Below, piece by piece: positions 52,054 through 60,058 of a stretch of DNA of 64,000 nt. The stretch is from positions 1,984,001 to 2,048,000 of the forward strand of contig NZ_JARVHQ010000001.1 in assembly GCF_040459645.1 (NCBI RefSeq), written 5' to 3'. Made by a program: the position numbers and the translations under genes. The stretch's first letter is position 1; each line of letters starts with the position of its first letter. The notes beneath the pieces were generated by a model. It searched no databases, was not told the origin of the DNA, and saw only the letters and a program-made list of their open reading frames with translations. This stretch comes from Bacillus cereus group sp. RP43 (lineage in GTDB: Bacteria > Bacillota > Bacilli > Bacillales > Bacillaceae_G).

Positions 52054-52941
52054 CTATTTTTGCTTTTCAAAAGTAGTAATTATAACACTGCATATAATAA
52101 GGATACCACCAATGAAAAAGTTACTGCTTAATGTCTCATTTAATAGGAGCCAGCCAAGTATTGAACCGACGATAGGTTGGAAGAAGAAAAATAATGAACC
52201 GATGCTAGCATCCATTAATTCTAATCCTTTATTCCAAAGAAAAAATGCACCTGCGGTTGAGACGATTCCTAAATAGAGCACGCCTAATAATACGTACATG
52301 TTTATATGTTCAATAGGACTTGATTGGAATTCCCATATCATAAAAGGTGTAATGAAAAAGAGTGAAAAGAATATTGCGTACGTTGTAATAATTAAAGATG
52401 AAAATCGAGCGGAAGCGATTTTCACATAAATGGACAGTAAAGCCCACGTAATAGCAGCTCCAACTAAAATGATTGTACCGATAAAATGGGAGCCAATTTC
52501 AATATCCCATCCGATAACGATAATGACACCGATTGTCGCTATTATAGTTGATAAAAGTCTACGAGCAGTTAGTTTCTCTTTTAAAATGAGCGCTGCAAAT
52601 ATAACCATAAATGCAGGTGTAGCTGATGTCACTAAGGAGCCTGTATGAGCATCGGATAATTTTGTTCCGATAAATTGACATGTAATCGAAATGAAATACC
52701 CGATGAATCCAATCCAAGCGAATAATAGCCAATCTTTTTTGTGTATGGTTACTTTTTTCTTTTGCTTTTTTTCAGTTGTTTTCAAAATCACATATAAAAC
52801 AACAAAAGCGATAATAAATCGTAGCCAAACGAGTGTAAGTGGCGGGATAAAGTCGAGTACGTATTTACTAACGACGTACATACCGCCCCAAATACTTGCT
52901 GTTAGTGATAAACATATAGCTCCTAAAATTGTTTGTTTCAT
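52054..52941 (-). CDS. EamA/DMT-superfamily transporter
   Basis: 295 residues with ten helices in two EamA repeats (SLTASIWGGMYVVSKYVLDFIPPLTLVWLRFIIA and LVGAAITWALLSIYVKIAS). The end of each repeat carries the typical GxxxxxE (ALILKEKL, LLLNETLS). The family exports amino acids, nucleosides and other metabolites; the substrate is unknown. GGAGG stands 8 bp before ATG 52941, and a leader peptide plus alternative RNA hairpins lie upstream, so expression is likely set by translation of the leader. The MerR gene at 53244 is divergent. Confidence 0.88.
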   Translation of the reverse strand: MKQTILGAICLSLTASIWGGMYVVSKYVLDFIPPLTLVWLRFIIAFVVLYVILKTTEKKQKKKVTIHKKDWLLFAWIGFIGYFISITCQFIGTKLSDAHTGSLVTSATPAFMVIFAALILKEKLTARRLLSTIIATIGVIIVIGWDIEIGSHFIGTIILVGAAITWALLSIYVKIASARFSSLIITTYAIFFSLFFITPFMIWEFQSSPIEHINMYVLLGVLYLGIVSTAGAFFLWNKGLELMDASIGSLFFFFQPIVGSILGWLLLNETLSSNFFIGGILIICSVIITTFEKQK

Positions 52942-52948
52942 TTGAATG

Positions 52949-53040
52949 ACCTCCGTCTATTTTTAGGGTTATGATTTATTCCCTAAGACGAGGCGTGGCG
53001 CACTTGTTATATGAATGCCCGTCTTAGATTATAGACGGCC
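52949..53040 (-). promoter_or_regulatory. erm-like translational attenuator ahead of the EamA gene
   Basis: In RNA order (minus strand): segment 1, GGCCGTCTAT (53040-53031), is the end of the leader ORF. Segment 2, CTAAGACGGGC (53027-53017), can pair with segment 1 (CCGTCT:AGACGG) or with segment 3, GCCTCGTCTTAG (52994-52983). Segment 3 can alternatively pair with segment 4, AGACGGAGG (52958-52950), which contains the EamA Shine-Dalgarno. Segments 1 and 4 are also complementary (CCGTCTAT:ATAGACGG). The 1:2/3:4 form hides the ribosome site, and the 2:3 form frees it, as in ermC-type leaders. Confidence 0.7.
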
Positions 53041-53079
53041 TACAGGTTGATCGTTTTCGAATGAAGTGTTGTAGTACAT
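53029..53079 (-). CDS. Leader peptide upstream of the EamA gene
   Basis: ATG 53079 follows AAAGGAG at 9 bp. The 16-codon frame encodes MYYNTSFENDQPVGRL and ends TAA at 53029, just inside attenuator segment 1. A short ORF with a strong ribosome site placed over the first pairing segment is the usual layout for ribosome-stalling control. The inducing stimulus, perhaps an antibiotic that stalls the ribosome, is not known. Confidence 0.65.
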   Translation of the reverse strand: MYYNTSFENDQPVGRL

Positions 53080-53175
53080 GAGTACAGTCTCCTTTCTTCT
53101 TTCATAATGACATTATAACTTAATTTTCTGATTATTGCAGAGTGTTATGAAATTGTGTATAACAAACCGTCACGT

Positions 53176-53204
53176 TTGACTGTACAGTTTATGTATTGTA
53201 TGAT
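53176..53204 (+). promoter_or_regulatory. Sigma-A promoter of the MerR gene
   Basis: TTGACT (53176-53181), 17-bp spacer, TATGAT (53199-53204). It implies a transcript start near 53211 and excludes translation starts further upstream. Confidence 0.75.
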
Positions 53205-53243
53205 AGTAGTAATATAATCAAGGGGGGGAAGATCGTTGGGAAG

Positions 53244-53651
53244 GTGTATCGAATCGGACAGTTGGCTCTCATGGCTCACGTGTCGAAACGAACGATTGAT
53301 TATTATACGAATCTAGGTATCTTAAAAGCGGAGCGATCTCAATCTAATTATCGCTATTACGACGAAACAGCATTTGAGACATTACAATTTATTGAGAAGT
53401 GCAAAGAAATGCATATGCCGCTTTGTGAGATTAAAGAGAAAATCGAGGAGAAGAAGAAGCTGCTCGGTATCAATGAACACGTTTCGAAACAAGTGAATGA
53501 AGTGACAGACCATATTCATCGATTGGAAGCAGAGTTAACGGAGTTAAAGCCGCTTTTAGATGAATTGACTGATTCACAACGTGAAAAAATATCGAAATCT
53601 TTATCTGGTCAAACGACAGCTTTAATACAGACACTTGCTCTATTATTATAG
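53244..53651 (+). CDS. MerR-family transcriptional regulator
   Basis: About 135 residues. VYRIGQLALMAHVSKRTIDYYTNLGILKAERSQSNYRYYDETAFETLQFIEKCKEMHMPLCEIKEKIEE is the MerR winged helix, followed by a dimerisation coiled coil and a short C-terminal tail without a ligand domain or metal cysteines. The start is doubtful: GTG 53244 is the first standard start after the promoter, but its spacing from AGGGGGGG (53221-53228) is long; the in-frame codons between are AAG, ATC and GTT. The spacer between its promoter and EamA's leader suggests it may control that gene too. Confidence 0.8.
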   Translation: MYRIGQLALMAHVSKRTIDYYTNLGILKAERSQSNYRYYDETAFETLQFIEKCKEMHMPLCEIKEKIEEKKKLLGINEHVSKQVNEVTDHIHRLEAELTELKPLLDELTDSQREKISKSLSGQTTALIQTLALLL

Positions 53652-53743
53652 AATAAGTGAAATCCGACCTCTTTAATTTTTGTATCGGGCTATGTTTTCT
53701 AACGAACAAATAAGAAAACATTATAGTATACAGGAGGTGGACA

Positions 53744-53765
53744 CCTTAGTTTTTTAACTAAGGGG
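53744..53765 (+). promoter_or_regulatory. Hairpin covering the ribosome site of the CNNM gene
   Basis: CCTTAGTT (53744-53751) and AACTAAGG (53756-53763) make a perfect 8-bp stem whose 3' arm includes AAGGGG, the likely ribosome site of the TTG start at 53771. GGAGGTGG at 53732-53739 lies further upstream. Formation of the hairpin would limit translation; the trigger is unknown. Confidence 0.5.
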
Positions 53766-53770
53766 ATTCA

Positions 53771-55099
53771 TTGGAAATATTTAATTTAGTCATGGTTGCG
53801 ATTTTAATCGCATTTACTGGATTTTTCGTAGCAGCAGAGTTTGCGATTGTAAAAGTACGTTCAAGTCGTATTGATCAGCTTGTTGCGGAAGGGAAACGCG
53901 GTGCTTTAGCAGCGAAAAAGGTAACAACAAATTTAGATGAATATTTATCTGCTTGTCAATTAGGTATTACAGTTACAGCTATGGGATTAGGTTGGTTAGG
54001 TGAACCGACAATCGAAAAGTTATTACACCCGTTATTTGAGAAATGGAACATAAATCCTTCTATCTCATCAGTATTAACTTTTGGTCTTGCTTTTATGCTA
54101 ATGACATATTTACACGTTGTAGTAGGGGAATTAGCTCCGAAAACGCTGGCAATTCAAAAGGCTGAAAAAGTAACGTTGTTATTGGCAACTCCGTTAATGA
54201 TGTTCTATAAAATCATGTATCCATTTATTTGGGTATTGAACGGTTCAGCTCGTGTTATAACTGGTTTATTCGGTTTGAAACCAGCTTCTGAACATGAAGT
54301 AGCTCATACAGAAGAAGAATTACGTCTTATTCTTTCAGATAGCTATGAAAGTGGCGAAATTAATCAAGCTGAATACAAGTATGTAAATAATATCTTTGAA
54401 TTTGATAATCGCATTGCGAAAGAAATCATGGTACCGCGTACGGAAATCGTTGGTTTCTATCTTGAAGATTCAGTAGAAGAACACATGAAAGTAATCCAAA
54501 ATGAACGATATACACGTTATCCAATTTTTGGGGAAGATAAAGATGATATTATCGGTATGGTCAATGTAAAAGATTTCTTTATTCGATATATGAACAACGA
54601 TCAAGAAGATTTATCATCGATTCGCACGTATATGCGTCCGATTATTGAAGTTATGGAAACAACTCCAATTCATGATTTATTACTGCAAATGCAGAAGAAG
54701 CGAATTCCAATGGCTGTTTTATATGATGAGTACGGAGGAACAGCTGGAATTGTAACGCTGGAAGATATATTGGAGGAAATCGTCGGCGAAATTCGTGATG
54801 AATATGATGAAGATGAAGCACCGCCAATTCAACATGTGAACGATTATCATAAAATTGTTGATGGAAAAGTGCTTATATCAGAAGTAAAAGATTTGTTTGG
54901 ATTACACATTGAAGAAGACGATGTGGATACAATCGGTGGATGGATTATGATGCAAAATCATGAAATAGAAGAAGGACAATACGTTGAAGCAGAAGGTTAT
55001 GAATTTAAAGTGTTAGAAAAAGATGCTTATCAAATTAAACGTGTTGAAATTCAAAAAATGGATTACGAACAAGAACAAGAGAAAGCAGCAACTGTGTAA
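53771..55099 (+). CDS. CNNM/CorC-type hemolysin-family membrane protein with CBS domains
   Basis: 442 residues. Residues 1-190 form the DUF21/CNNM transmembrane domain (FTGFFVAAEFAIVKVRSSRIDQL, GITVTAMGLGWLGEP, VVVGELAPKTLAIQ), then two CBS domains (MVPRTEIVGFYLEDSVEEHMKVIQNERYTRYPIFGEDKDDIIGMVNVKDFF, then IPMAVLYDEYGGTAGIVTLEDILEEIVGEI), then a CorC_HlyC domain. Relatives such as MpfA/YrkA act in Mg2+ or Co2+ efflux. Start TTG 53771 has AAGGGG 5 bp upstream. The next gene encodes a small membrane protein 53 bp downstream. Confidence 0.92.
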   Translation: MEIFNLVMVAILIAFTGFFVAAEFAIVKVRSSRIDQLVAEGKRGALAAKKVTTNLDEYLSACQLGITVTAMGLGWLGEPTIEKLLHPLFEKWNINPSISSVLTFGLAFMLMTYLHVVVGELAPKTLAIQKAEKVTLLLATPLMMFYKIMYPFIWVLNGSARVITGLFGLKPASEHEVAHTEEELRLILSDSYESGEINQAEYKYVNNIFEFDNRIAKEIMVPRTEIVGFYLEDSVEEHMKVIQNERYTRYPIFGEDKDDIIGMVNVKDFFIRYMNNDQEDLSSIRTYMRPIIEVMETTPIHDLLLQMQKKRIPMAVLYDEYGGTAGIVTLEDILEEIVGEIRDEYDEDEAPPIQHVNDYHKIVDGKVLISEVKDLFGLHIEEDDVDTIGGWIMMQNHEIEEGQYVEAEGYEFKVLEKDAYQIKRVEIQKMDYEQEQEKAATV

Positions 55100-55151
55100 G
55101 TTGCTGCTTTTCTTCTAAAGTATAAAAAATGAGGAATTAGGAGCGGATATT

Positions 55152-55565
55152 TTGATTCAAGTAGCCTTACGTGTATATCGATTACAATTGTATGCGATCT
55201 TTAGTGGTTTACTACTTATGTGGACGATTACTCCGTTTGGAAAACAAGTGACAGGGTTCGGTATTGGATTAGCTGTAAGTGCATACTGTCTTTGGTTATT
55301 AGCTCGTAGAGTGGAGAAACTAGGAAGAAGTATCGTATTGAAAGAAAAGGCTCCTGGATTAGGGGTTTTAAACCGATTTGCAGCTGCAATTTTAGGGGCT
55401 ATCATTATGTATGAAATTGAGCATGAAATGGAAATGTGGGCATTTGGTACAGGTATTTTAGGTGGTCACTTTTTAATGATTGCGAATTTAGCTTATGCAA
55501 ATATGCAGTTAGTGAAAGAAGAAGAGAAGCAAAGAGAAAAGGCTTCTAAAAACATAGAACTATGA
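55152..55565 (+). CDS. Small four-helix membrane protein (AtpI-like)
   Basis: 137 residues with four hydrophobic segments, a basic central loop (LLARRVEKLGRSIVLKEKAPG) and a charged tail. The hydrophobic pattern resembles ATP synthase subunit I-like proteins, but the match is weak and no atp genes are nearby. TTG 55152 follows TTAGGAGCGG. It may be co-transcribed with the CNNM gene. Function unknown. Confidence 0.65.
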   Translation: MIQVALRVYRLQLYAIFSGLLLMWTITPFGKQVTGFGIGLAVSAYCLWLLARRVEKLGRSIVLKEKAPGLGVLNRFAAAILGAIIMYEIEHEMEMWAFGTGILGGHFLMIANLAYANMQLVKEEEKQREKASKNIEL

Positions 55566-55763
55566 TAAAAGGGGCCTAATGGGGTTCCTTTTTTATTTAA
55601 GCGAGTGAATGACAGGAATCAAATTAACGACAAATATAATACGCTTCTTTTTTCGGTTTTTCAATAGTACGAAAAATAATTTTAAAAAATTTAAAAACCC
55701 ATCGATTTCTAAAGCTTATGTATGTTATCATGACAAAAGACTTTTTGAAAGAGGTGGATACCA

Positions 55764-56315
55764 ATGTTACAAGCGTTACTAATTTTTGTGCTTCAAATTA
55801 TATATGTTCCAGTACTAACAATCCGAACGATTTTGCTTGTAAAGAATCAAACAAGATCCGCTGCTGGTGTAGGATTGTTAGAAGGAGCTATTTACATTGT
55901 CAGTTTAGGGATTGTGTTTCAAGATTTATCAAATTGGATGAACATCGTTGCCTATGTCATCGGCTTTAGTGCGGGACTATTATTAGGCGGTTATATAGAG
56001 AATAAATTAGCAATTGGATATATTACGTATCAAGTTAGTTTACTAGACCGTTGTAATGAATTAGTAGATGAATTACGTCACTGTGGATTTGGCGTTACAG
56101 TATTTGAAGGTGAAGGAATTAATTCTATACGTTATCGCTTAGATATCGTTGCAAAGCGCTCTAGAGAGAAAGAACTTTTAGAAATTATTAATGAAATTGC
56201 ACCGAAAGCGTTTATGTCTTCGTATGAAATCCGTTCGTTTAAAGGCGGATATTTAACGAAGGCGATGAAGAAGAGAGCGTTGTTGAAGAAGAAGAAAGAT
56301 GATCATGCATCGTAA
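55764..56315 (+). CDS. UPF0316 family membrane protein (DUF2179)
   Basis: 183 residues. The N-terminal half has three helices ([67 protein letters not shown]) of the DUF5698/UPF0316 type, and the C-terminal half is a soluble DUF2179 domain ([25 protein letters not shown]). Function unknown; the soluble domain is sometimes suggested to bind a ligand. AAAGAGGTGG precedes the ATG. A terminator follows. Confidence 0.88.
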   Translation: MLQALLIFVLQIIYVPVLTIRTILLVKNQTRSAAGVGLLEGAIYIVSLGIVFQDLSNWMNIVAYVIGFSAGLLLGGYIENKLAIGYITYQVSLLDRCNELVDELRHCGFGVTVFEGEGINSIRYRLDIVAKRSREKELLEIINEIAPKAFMSSYEIRSFKGGYLTKAMKKRALLKKKKDDHAS

Positions 56316-56351
56316 GAAAAAAGGGAGTAGCTGAGAAGCTACTCTTTTTTT
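56316..56351 (+). terminator. Terminator after the UPF0316 gene
   Basis: AAGGGAGTAGCT and AGCTACTCTTTTTTT form the stem with T run. Confidence 0.88.
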
Positions 56352-56439
56352 GTTAGCGAATATCATCAATCTAAAAGGAAAATGAGGCCATCACGTATAA
56401 AAAGTACTGGTGGAAGAGAACGAAGGGGGAATGCAAAGT

Positions 56440-57195
56440 ATGGAACAAACAAAAATGTTACAAGTGAATAAAAAGTGTTGGGACGTAGTAGCACCTCATT
56501 TTTTTCAAATAGATTGTTTACCTAAATATGGACCGTATACGGCATCAGAAGATGAAATTCATTTGTTTGATTTAATTGAGAATAAAACGGTTCTAGATAT
56601 CGGATGTGGTAGTGGACATTCTTTGGAATATATGGCGGAGCTTGGTGCGAAAGAGTTGTGGGGGCTCGATCTTTCAGAGACACAAATTGAAACAGCAAAT
56701 GAAACGCTAAAAGATTGGAATCCAAAGTTAATATGTGGTGCGATGGAAGAGGAGCTAAATATTCCAGAAGAACATTTTGATATTGTATACTCCATCTATG
56801 CATTAGGATGGACTTCTAATTTAAGAAAAACATTGGAACTTATATATTCATATGTAAAACCAGGAGGAAGCTTTATTTTTAGCTGGGAGCATCCGGTATA
56901 TTCAAATTTAATGTATGGAACAGAGGAGATTGTTTTAAGTTCGTCTTATCATGAGGAAACTCCTATTACGTTTGAAACATTTAAAGGGGAAGAAGTACAA
57001 GCGACATTATATAAGAGAAAAATGAGTACATATATAAATGAGTTAAATAGAGCTGGATTTATAATTGAGAGAATAGAAGAGCCTGAACCAGCTTGTATAT
57101 TTGATGGAGAAGTAGCAGAGCCGTCTACGAAGTACTATTCTTTATATAAGGCTAGAATGGTGCCGACTACTTTTATTATTAAGGCGAGAAAATGA
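56440..57195 (+). CDS. Class I SAM-dependent methyltransferase
   Basis: 251 residues with motif I VLDIGCGSGHSLEYMAELG near residue 50, motif II GLDLSETQIETA, and FDIVYSIYALGW and KPGGSFIFSWEHP as motifs IV and V. The SAM loop is intact, unlike that of the MerR-linked domain at 2580-3812. The substrate is unknown. ATG 56440 is chosen for spacing from AGGGGGA; ATGs at 56431 and 56410 are possible. Monocistronic with a strong terminator. Confidence 0.9.
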   Translation: MEQTKMLQVNKKCWDVVAPHFFQIDCLPKYGPYTASEDEIHLFDLIENKTVLDIGCGSGHSLEYMAELGAKELWGLDLSETQIETANETLKDWNPKLICGAMEEELNIPEEHFDIVYSIYALGWTSNLRKTLELIYSYVKPGGSFIFSWEHPVYSNLMYGTEEIVLSSSYHEETPITFETFKGEEVQATLYKRKMSTYINELNRAGFIIERIEEPEPACIFDGEVAEPSTKYYSLYKARMVPTTFIIKARK

Positions 57196-57235
57196 AAAAT
57201 ACAGCGTACACCGAAAAAGTGTACGCTGTATTTTG
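57196..57235. terminator. Bidirectional terminator
   Basis: AAAATACAGCGTACAC and GTGTACGCTGTATTTT form a perfect 16-bp stem. It ends the methyltransferase transcript and, on the other strand, the riboswitch-controlled transcript. Confidence 0.92.
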
Positions 57236-57249
57236 TTAAAGGTCAGTAC

Positions 57250-57393
57250 TTATCTTTTTGGCTGGAAAATATGCTGAAAGAAGTATTTGTGATGTAAGTT
57301 ATCTACAACCTTATTTGCTTGATATGTGCGATGTTGTTCGAGTCGAAGTCTTTGCTCCATCATTTTTATTGCGTGATCAGATAAACGTAACAT
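57250..57393 (-). CDS. 47-residue basic protein downstream of a c-di-AMP riboswitch
   Basis: ATG 57393 follows AAAGGAGAG at good spacing. The 47-codon product is basic and rich in His, Gln and Arg, begins MLRLSDHAIKMMEQRL, contains EQHRTYQANKVVDN and ends FQHIFQPKR. It has no transmembrane segment and is probably helical. It is the only ORF between the riboswitch and the terminator at 57196-57235, so it is the apparent output of c-di-AMP control. I recognise no family. Confidence 0.6.
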   Translation of the reverse strand: MLRLSDHAIKMMEQRLRLEQHRTYQANKVVDNLHHKYFFQHIFQPKR

Positions 57394-57487
57394 AATACAT
57401 CTCTCCTTTTCTATAAATATAGGTCTCTAAAATGATATCGATTCCACATTTTATAGTTAAGGAGGCATACTGTGTAACATAGGCAAA

Positions 57488-57624
57488 AAGCACCTTCCTC
57501 TCCCATTACGCTTACGAGGTTAGCTGTCGGACTCGGGAAGTGAGAGTTTCCCTACTTAAAAAAGATTCGCCCCAAGTAGCATTGCTACAAAAATGGTTCC
57601 CCCGCTCCAAAATTTGGATTCAGC
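57488..57624 (-). promoter_or_regulatory. ydaO/yuaA-type cyclic-di-AMP riboswitch
   Basis: Read on the minus strand, conserved core blocks appear in order: GGAGCGGGGGAACCA, CTTGGGGCGAATC, GTAGGGAAACTCTCA, GAGTCCGACAGCTAACCTCG and TAAGCGT...GGGAGAGG. These match the c-di-AMP (ydaO-yuaA) riboswitch. TTGACT on the minus strand (57671-57666) with a TATTTT 17 bp on suggests its own promoter, overlapping the GNAT stop region. GGTGC followed by TTTTT just past the core may be part of the expression platform. High c-di-AMP normally turns the downstream gene off. Confidence 0.88.
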
Positions 57625-57673
57625 AAAAGGTTTTATAAAGTAAAAAATAACATAAAGAGATAACTAAGTCAAA

Positions 57674-58135
57674 TTATTTTGTGTTTTCTGATTTTTTAAG
57701 TTGTGTAAGAACCATACCATCAGGAAGTGTTGTATCTGCTACTTCAATGAATCCATGTTTTTTATATAATGCAATAGCAGGGGTATTCGCTTTACCTGTT
57801 TGTACAATGTATGTCATTGAAGAAGGAAACATGTTAAATATATAAAGTAGCAATTTCGTTGCGATTCCTTGTTTGAAAAAATCGGGCGATACAACTAATC
57901 TGTGGATATCGATTAGCTGTTCTTCTTGCATAAAAGAAATAAAGCCGACGAGTTTATTTTCAGAAAAATATCCATAGAATGTTTCGTCACAATTTCGAAT
58001 ATCGTTTACAGTATCATATAAACGAGGGATTGCAGTACTGTTTAAAAAAGCTGCTTCAATTTTATAAGCTGGAATTTGAACTTTTAAAATAGATGTTGCT
58101 ACTTCATAGGAAGTGGGAAGTAATATATGAATCAT
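57674..58135 (-). CDS. GNAT-family N-acetyltransferase
   Basis: 153 residues. NKLVGFISFMQ, IHRLVVSPDFFKQGIATKLLLYIFNMF (acetyl-CoA pyrophosphate loop QGIAT) and TGKANTPAIALYKKHGFIEV form the GNAT core. The small-molecule or protein acceptor is unknown. Ribosome site AGGAGG lies upstream of ATG 58135. It is transcribed towards the c-di-AMP riboswitch, which appears to have its own promoter. Confidence 0.9.
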   Translation of the reverse strand: MIHILLPTSYEVATSILKVQIPAYKIEAAFLNSTAIPRLYDTVNDIRNCDETFYGYFSENKLVGFISFMQEEQLIDIHRLVVSPDFFKQGIATKLLLYIFNMFPSSMTYIVQTGKANTPAIALYKKHGFIEVADTTLPDGMVLTQLKKSENTK

Positions 58136-58366
58136 AGATTATAACTCCTCCTTTGAATATGATATATTAATATAATTGGTTTATGGGTAAGTTTGACAAT
58201 GTTTTTCTTTTTTGCATATAATAAATGTATCTCCATACATATATTATTCGTAGGTATATTTTTATAGTAGAATATGGTCAGCGTTGATAAATACGTAATC
58301 TTATATAAGAGTTTAGCTACTCTTGTATTTGATCATACAAACTATAATAGAAATGGAGGACTAAAG

Positions 58367-58615
58367 ATGGGATGGATTATCACATTAATAGTTGGTGCTA
58401 TTATAGGTATAATTGCTAGTTCTATAACGGGTAAAAATTTTCCAGCTGGTATGTTTGGAAATATAATTGCTGGTTTACTAGGAGCTTGGTTAGGTAGTAG
58501 ATTATTTGGATCTTTTGGGCCATCATTTGGTGGGATTCATGTCGTGCCAGCATTATTAGGGGCAATTGTGTTAATTCTTATTGTATCATTTGTAGTAAAA
58601 GCTGCAAGGAAATAA
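58367..58615 (+). CDS. GlsB/YeaQ/YmgE-family small membrane protein
   Basis: 82 residues, three helices with many glycines: MGWIITLIVGAIIGIIASSITG, AGMFGNIIAGLLGAWLGSRLFG and VPALLGAIVLILIVSFVVKAARK, the transglycosylase-associated-protein family, often stress-induced. ATG 58367 follows TGGAGGA; the upstream in-frame ATG has no ribosome site. A terminator at 58638-58659 (AAAGCCC/GGGCTTT) ends it. Confidence 0.88.
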   Translation: MGWIITLIVGAIIGIIASSITGKNFPAGMFGNIIAGLLGAWLGSRLFGSFGPSFGGIHVVPALLGAIVLILIVSFVVKAARK

Positions 58616-58680
58616 AGGCTATTACTAATTATTTCATAAAGCCCTTTTTAGGGCTTTTCCTAATTAGAGAGGTGGTACAC

Positions 58681-59802
58681 TTGGAGAAAGTAAATATAAG
58701 AAAAAGAGATAAGTTGAAAAAGTTTTTTAAAGAACAAAATTATTTAGCTGTACTACTTGGATTCGCGTTGCTGTTTGTAAATATATTATTACTTACAAAA
58801 ATATCATTCGTCTTTACACCGTTCGTCGTATTTTTAAAAACAATCTTTTTCCCAGTATTATTAGCAGGAGTACTATTTTATATATTGCATCCATTTGTTT
58901 CTCTTTTAGAAAGAAAAGGTGTGTCGAGAATTGTGTCAATTGCCTCGATATATATAATTGTTCTTGGATTATTTGTTTTTCTTGCGGTCACGGTTATTCC
59001 AATTATTAAAGATCAAGTAAATGCTTTAATAGATAACTTGCCATATTTCGGACATGAAATCGAAAGGGCAGCACGTAAATTTGGAGAAAGTAATGTAATT
59101 GGTAGAATGCAGGAAAGTTTAAATATTGATGTTGCTAATATCGTAAAAGATTCTACAATGAATTTTACAAAATCATTATCATCAGTAACAGGAAATGTAA
59201 CTGGATTTTTAAGTACACTTACTGAAGTTGTTTTAACATTTGTAATGGTTCCATTTATATTGTTCTATCTTTTAAAAGATGGTGAGCAATTACCGAATCA
59301 TTTTTTAAAGTTTATATCTGAGCAAAGACAACCAGCTGCGAAGAGAATACTAGATGATATGCATTATGCGATTAGTTCGTATATTAGGGGACAGATTATC
59401 GTTAGTTTATTTATCGGTATTATGCTATTCATTGGTTATCTAATAATCGGCATTAAATACGCTGTATTACTTGCTATTTTGGCGATGATTGTAAACGTTG
59501 TTCCATATGTAGGACCAATTATCGCTATAACGCCAGCGTTAATTATCGCTTTTATTGATTCGCCAGCAATGATTTTAAAAGTAATTATTGTCATGATGGT
59601 TGTACAATTAGCAGAGGGGAAATTTATTTCACCACAAGTAATGGGGAAAAAGCTAGACATTCATCCAATTACTATCATTTTTATTATTTTAACTGCCGGA
59701 AATTTATTTGGAATTATGGGGGTTATTTTAGCAATTCCAGGATATGCGATATTAAAAGTGTTAGTTACGCATAGTTATAGATTTGTTAAGTTGAATACGT
59801 AA
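58681..59802 (+). CDS. AI-2E family transporter (PerM/YtvI-like)
   Basis: 373 residues with about eight helices. PFVVFLKTIFFPVLLAGVLFYILHPFVSLLERKGVSRIVS and later VVPYVGPIIAITPALIIAFIDSP with the final IHPITIIFIILTAGNLFGIMGVILAIPGYAILKV match the AI-2E exporter family. Members export AI-2 in E. coli (TqsA) or act as Na+/Li+ antiporters in bacilli, so the name does not define the substrate. TTG 58681 is 5 bp after AGAGGTGG; an upstream in-frame GTG overlaps it. Confidence 0.9.
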   Translation: MEKVNIRKRDKLKKFFKEQNYLAVLLGFALLFVNILLLTKISFVFTPFVVFLKTIFFPVLLAGVLFYILHPFVSLLERKGVSRIVSIASIYIIVLGLFVFLAVTVIPIIKDQVNALIDNLPYFGHEIERAARKFGESNVIGRMQESLNIDVANIVKDSTMNFTKSLSSVTGNVTGFLSTLTEVVLTFVMVPFILFYLLKDGEQLPNHFLKFISEQRQPAAKRILDDMHYAISSYIRGQIIVSLFIGIMLFIGYLIIGIKYAVLLAILAMIVNVVPYVGPIIAITPALIIAFIDSPAMILKVIIVMMVVQLAEGKFISPQVMGKKLDIHPITIIFIILTAGNLFGIMGVILAIPGYAILKVLVTHSYRFVKLNT

Positions 59803-59843
59803 AGAAGAGCTAAAACAGATAAAACTGTTTTAGCTCTTCTTTA
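59802..59843 (+). terminator. Terminator after the AI-2E family gene
   Basis: AAGAGCTAAAACAG and CTGTTTTAGCTCTT form a perfect 14-bp stem, then CTTTATT. Confidence 0.9.
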
Positions 59844-60058
59844 TTAATAATTGATTTGCATATTGGTATGCCCATTAATCAGCTTCTAATATAGCGTCTA
59901 GAGAAGGGTTTTTTACTTTATGATGGGCATCAATTGTTTTTTTATATCGAAAAATGTAATTTCATTTGCTGCATTTAATAAGAAGTATGTTTAGGTTTTT
60001 GGTATATAGATATTAAAATGTATTTTCAAAGTTTGATAGCAATGTAGCGGTATCCCTA

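Noticed and set aside
52983..53079. T-box or known metabolite riboswitch before the EamA gene
   Set aside because: No GGTGGTACCGCG or other riboswitch core; the structure is explained better by a leader peptide with alternative hairpins.
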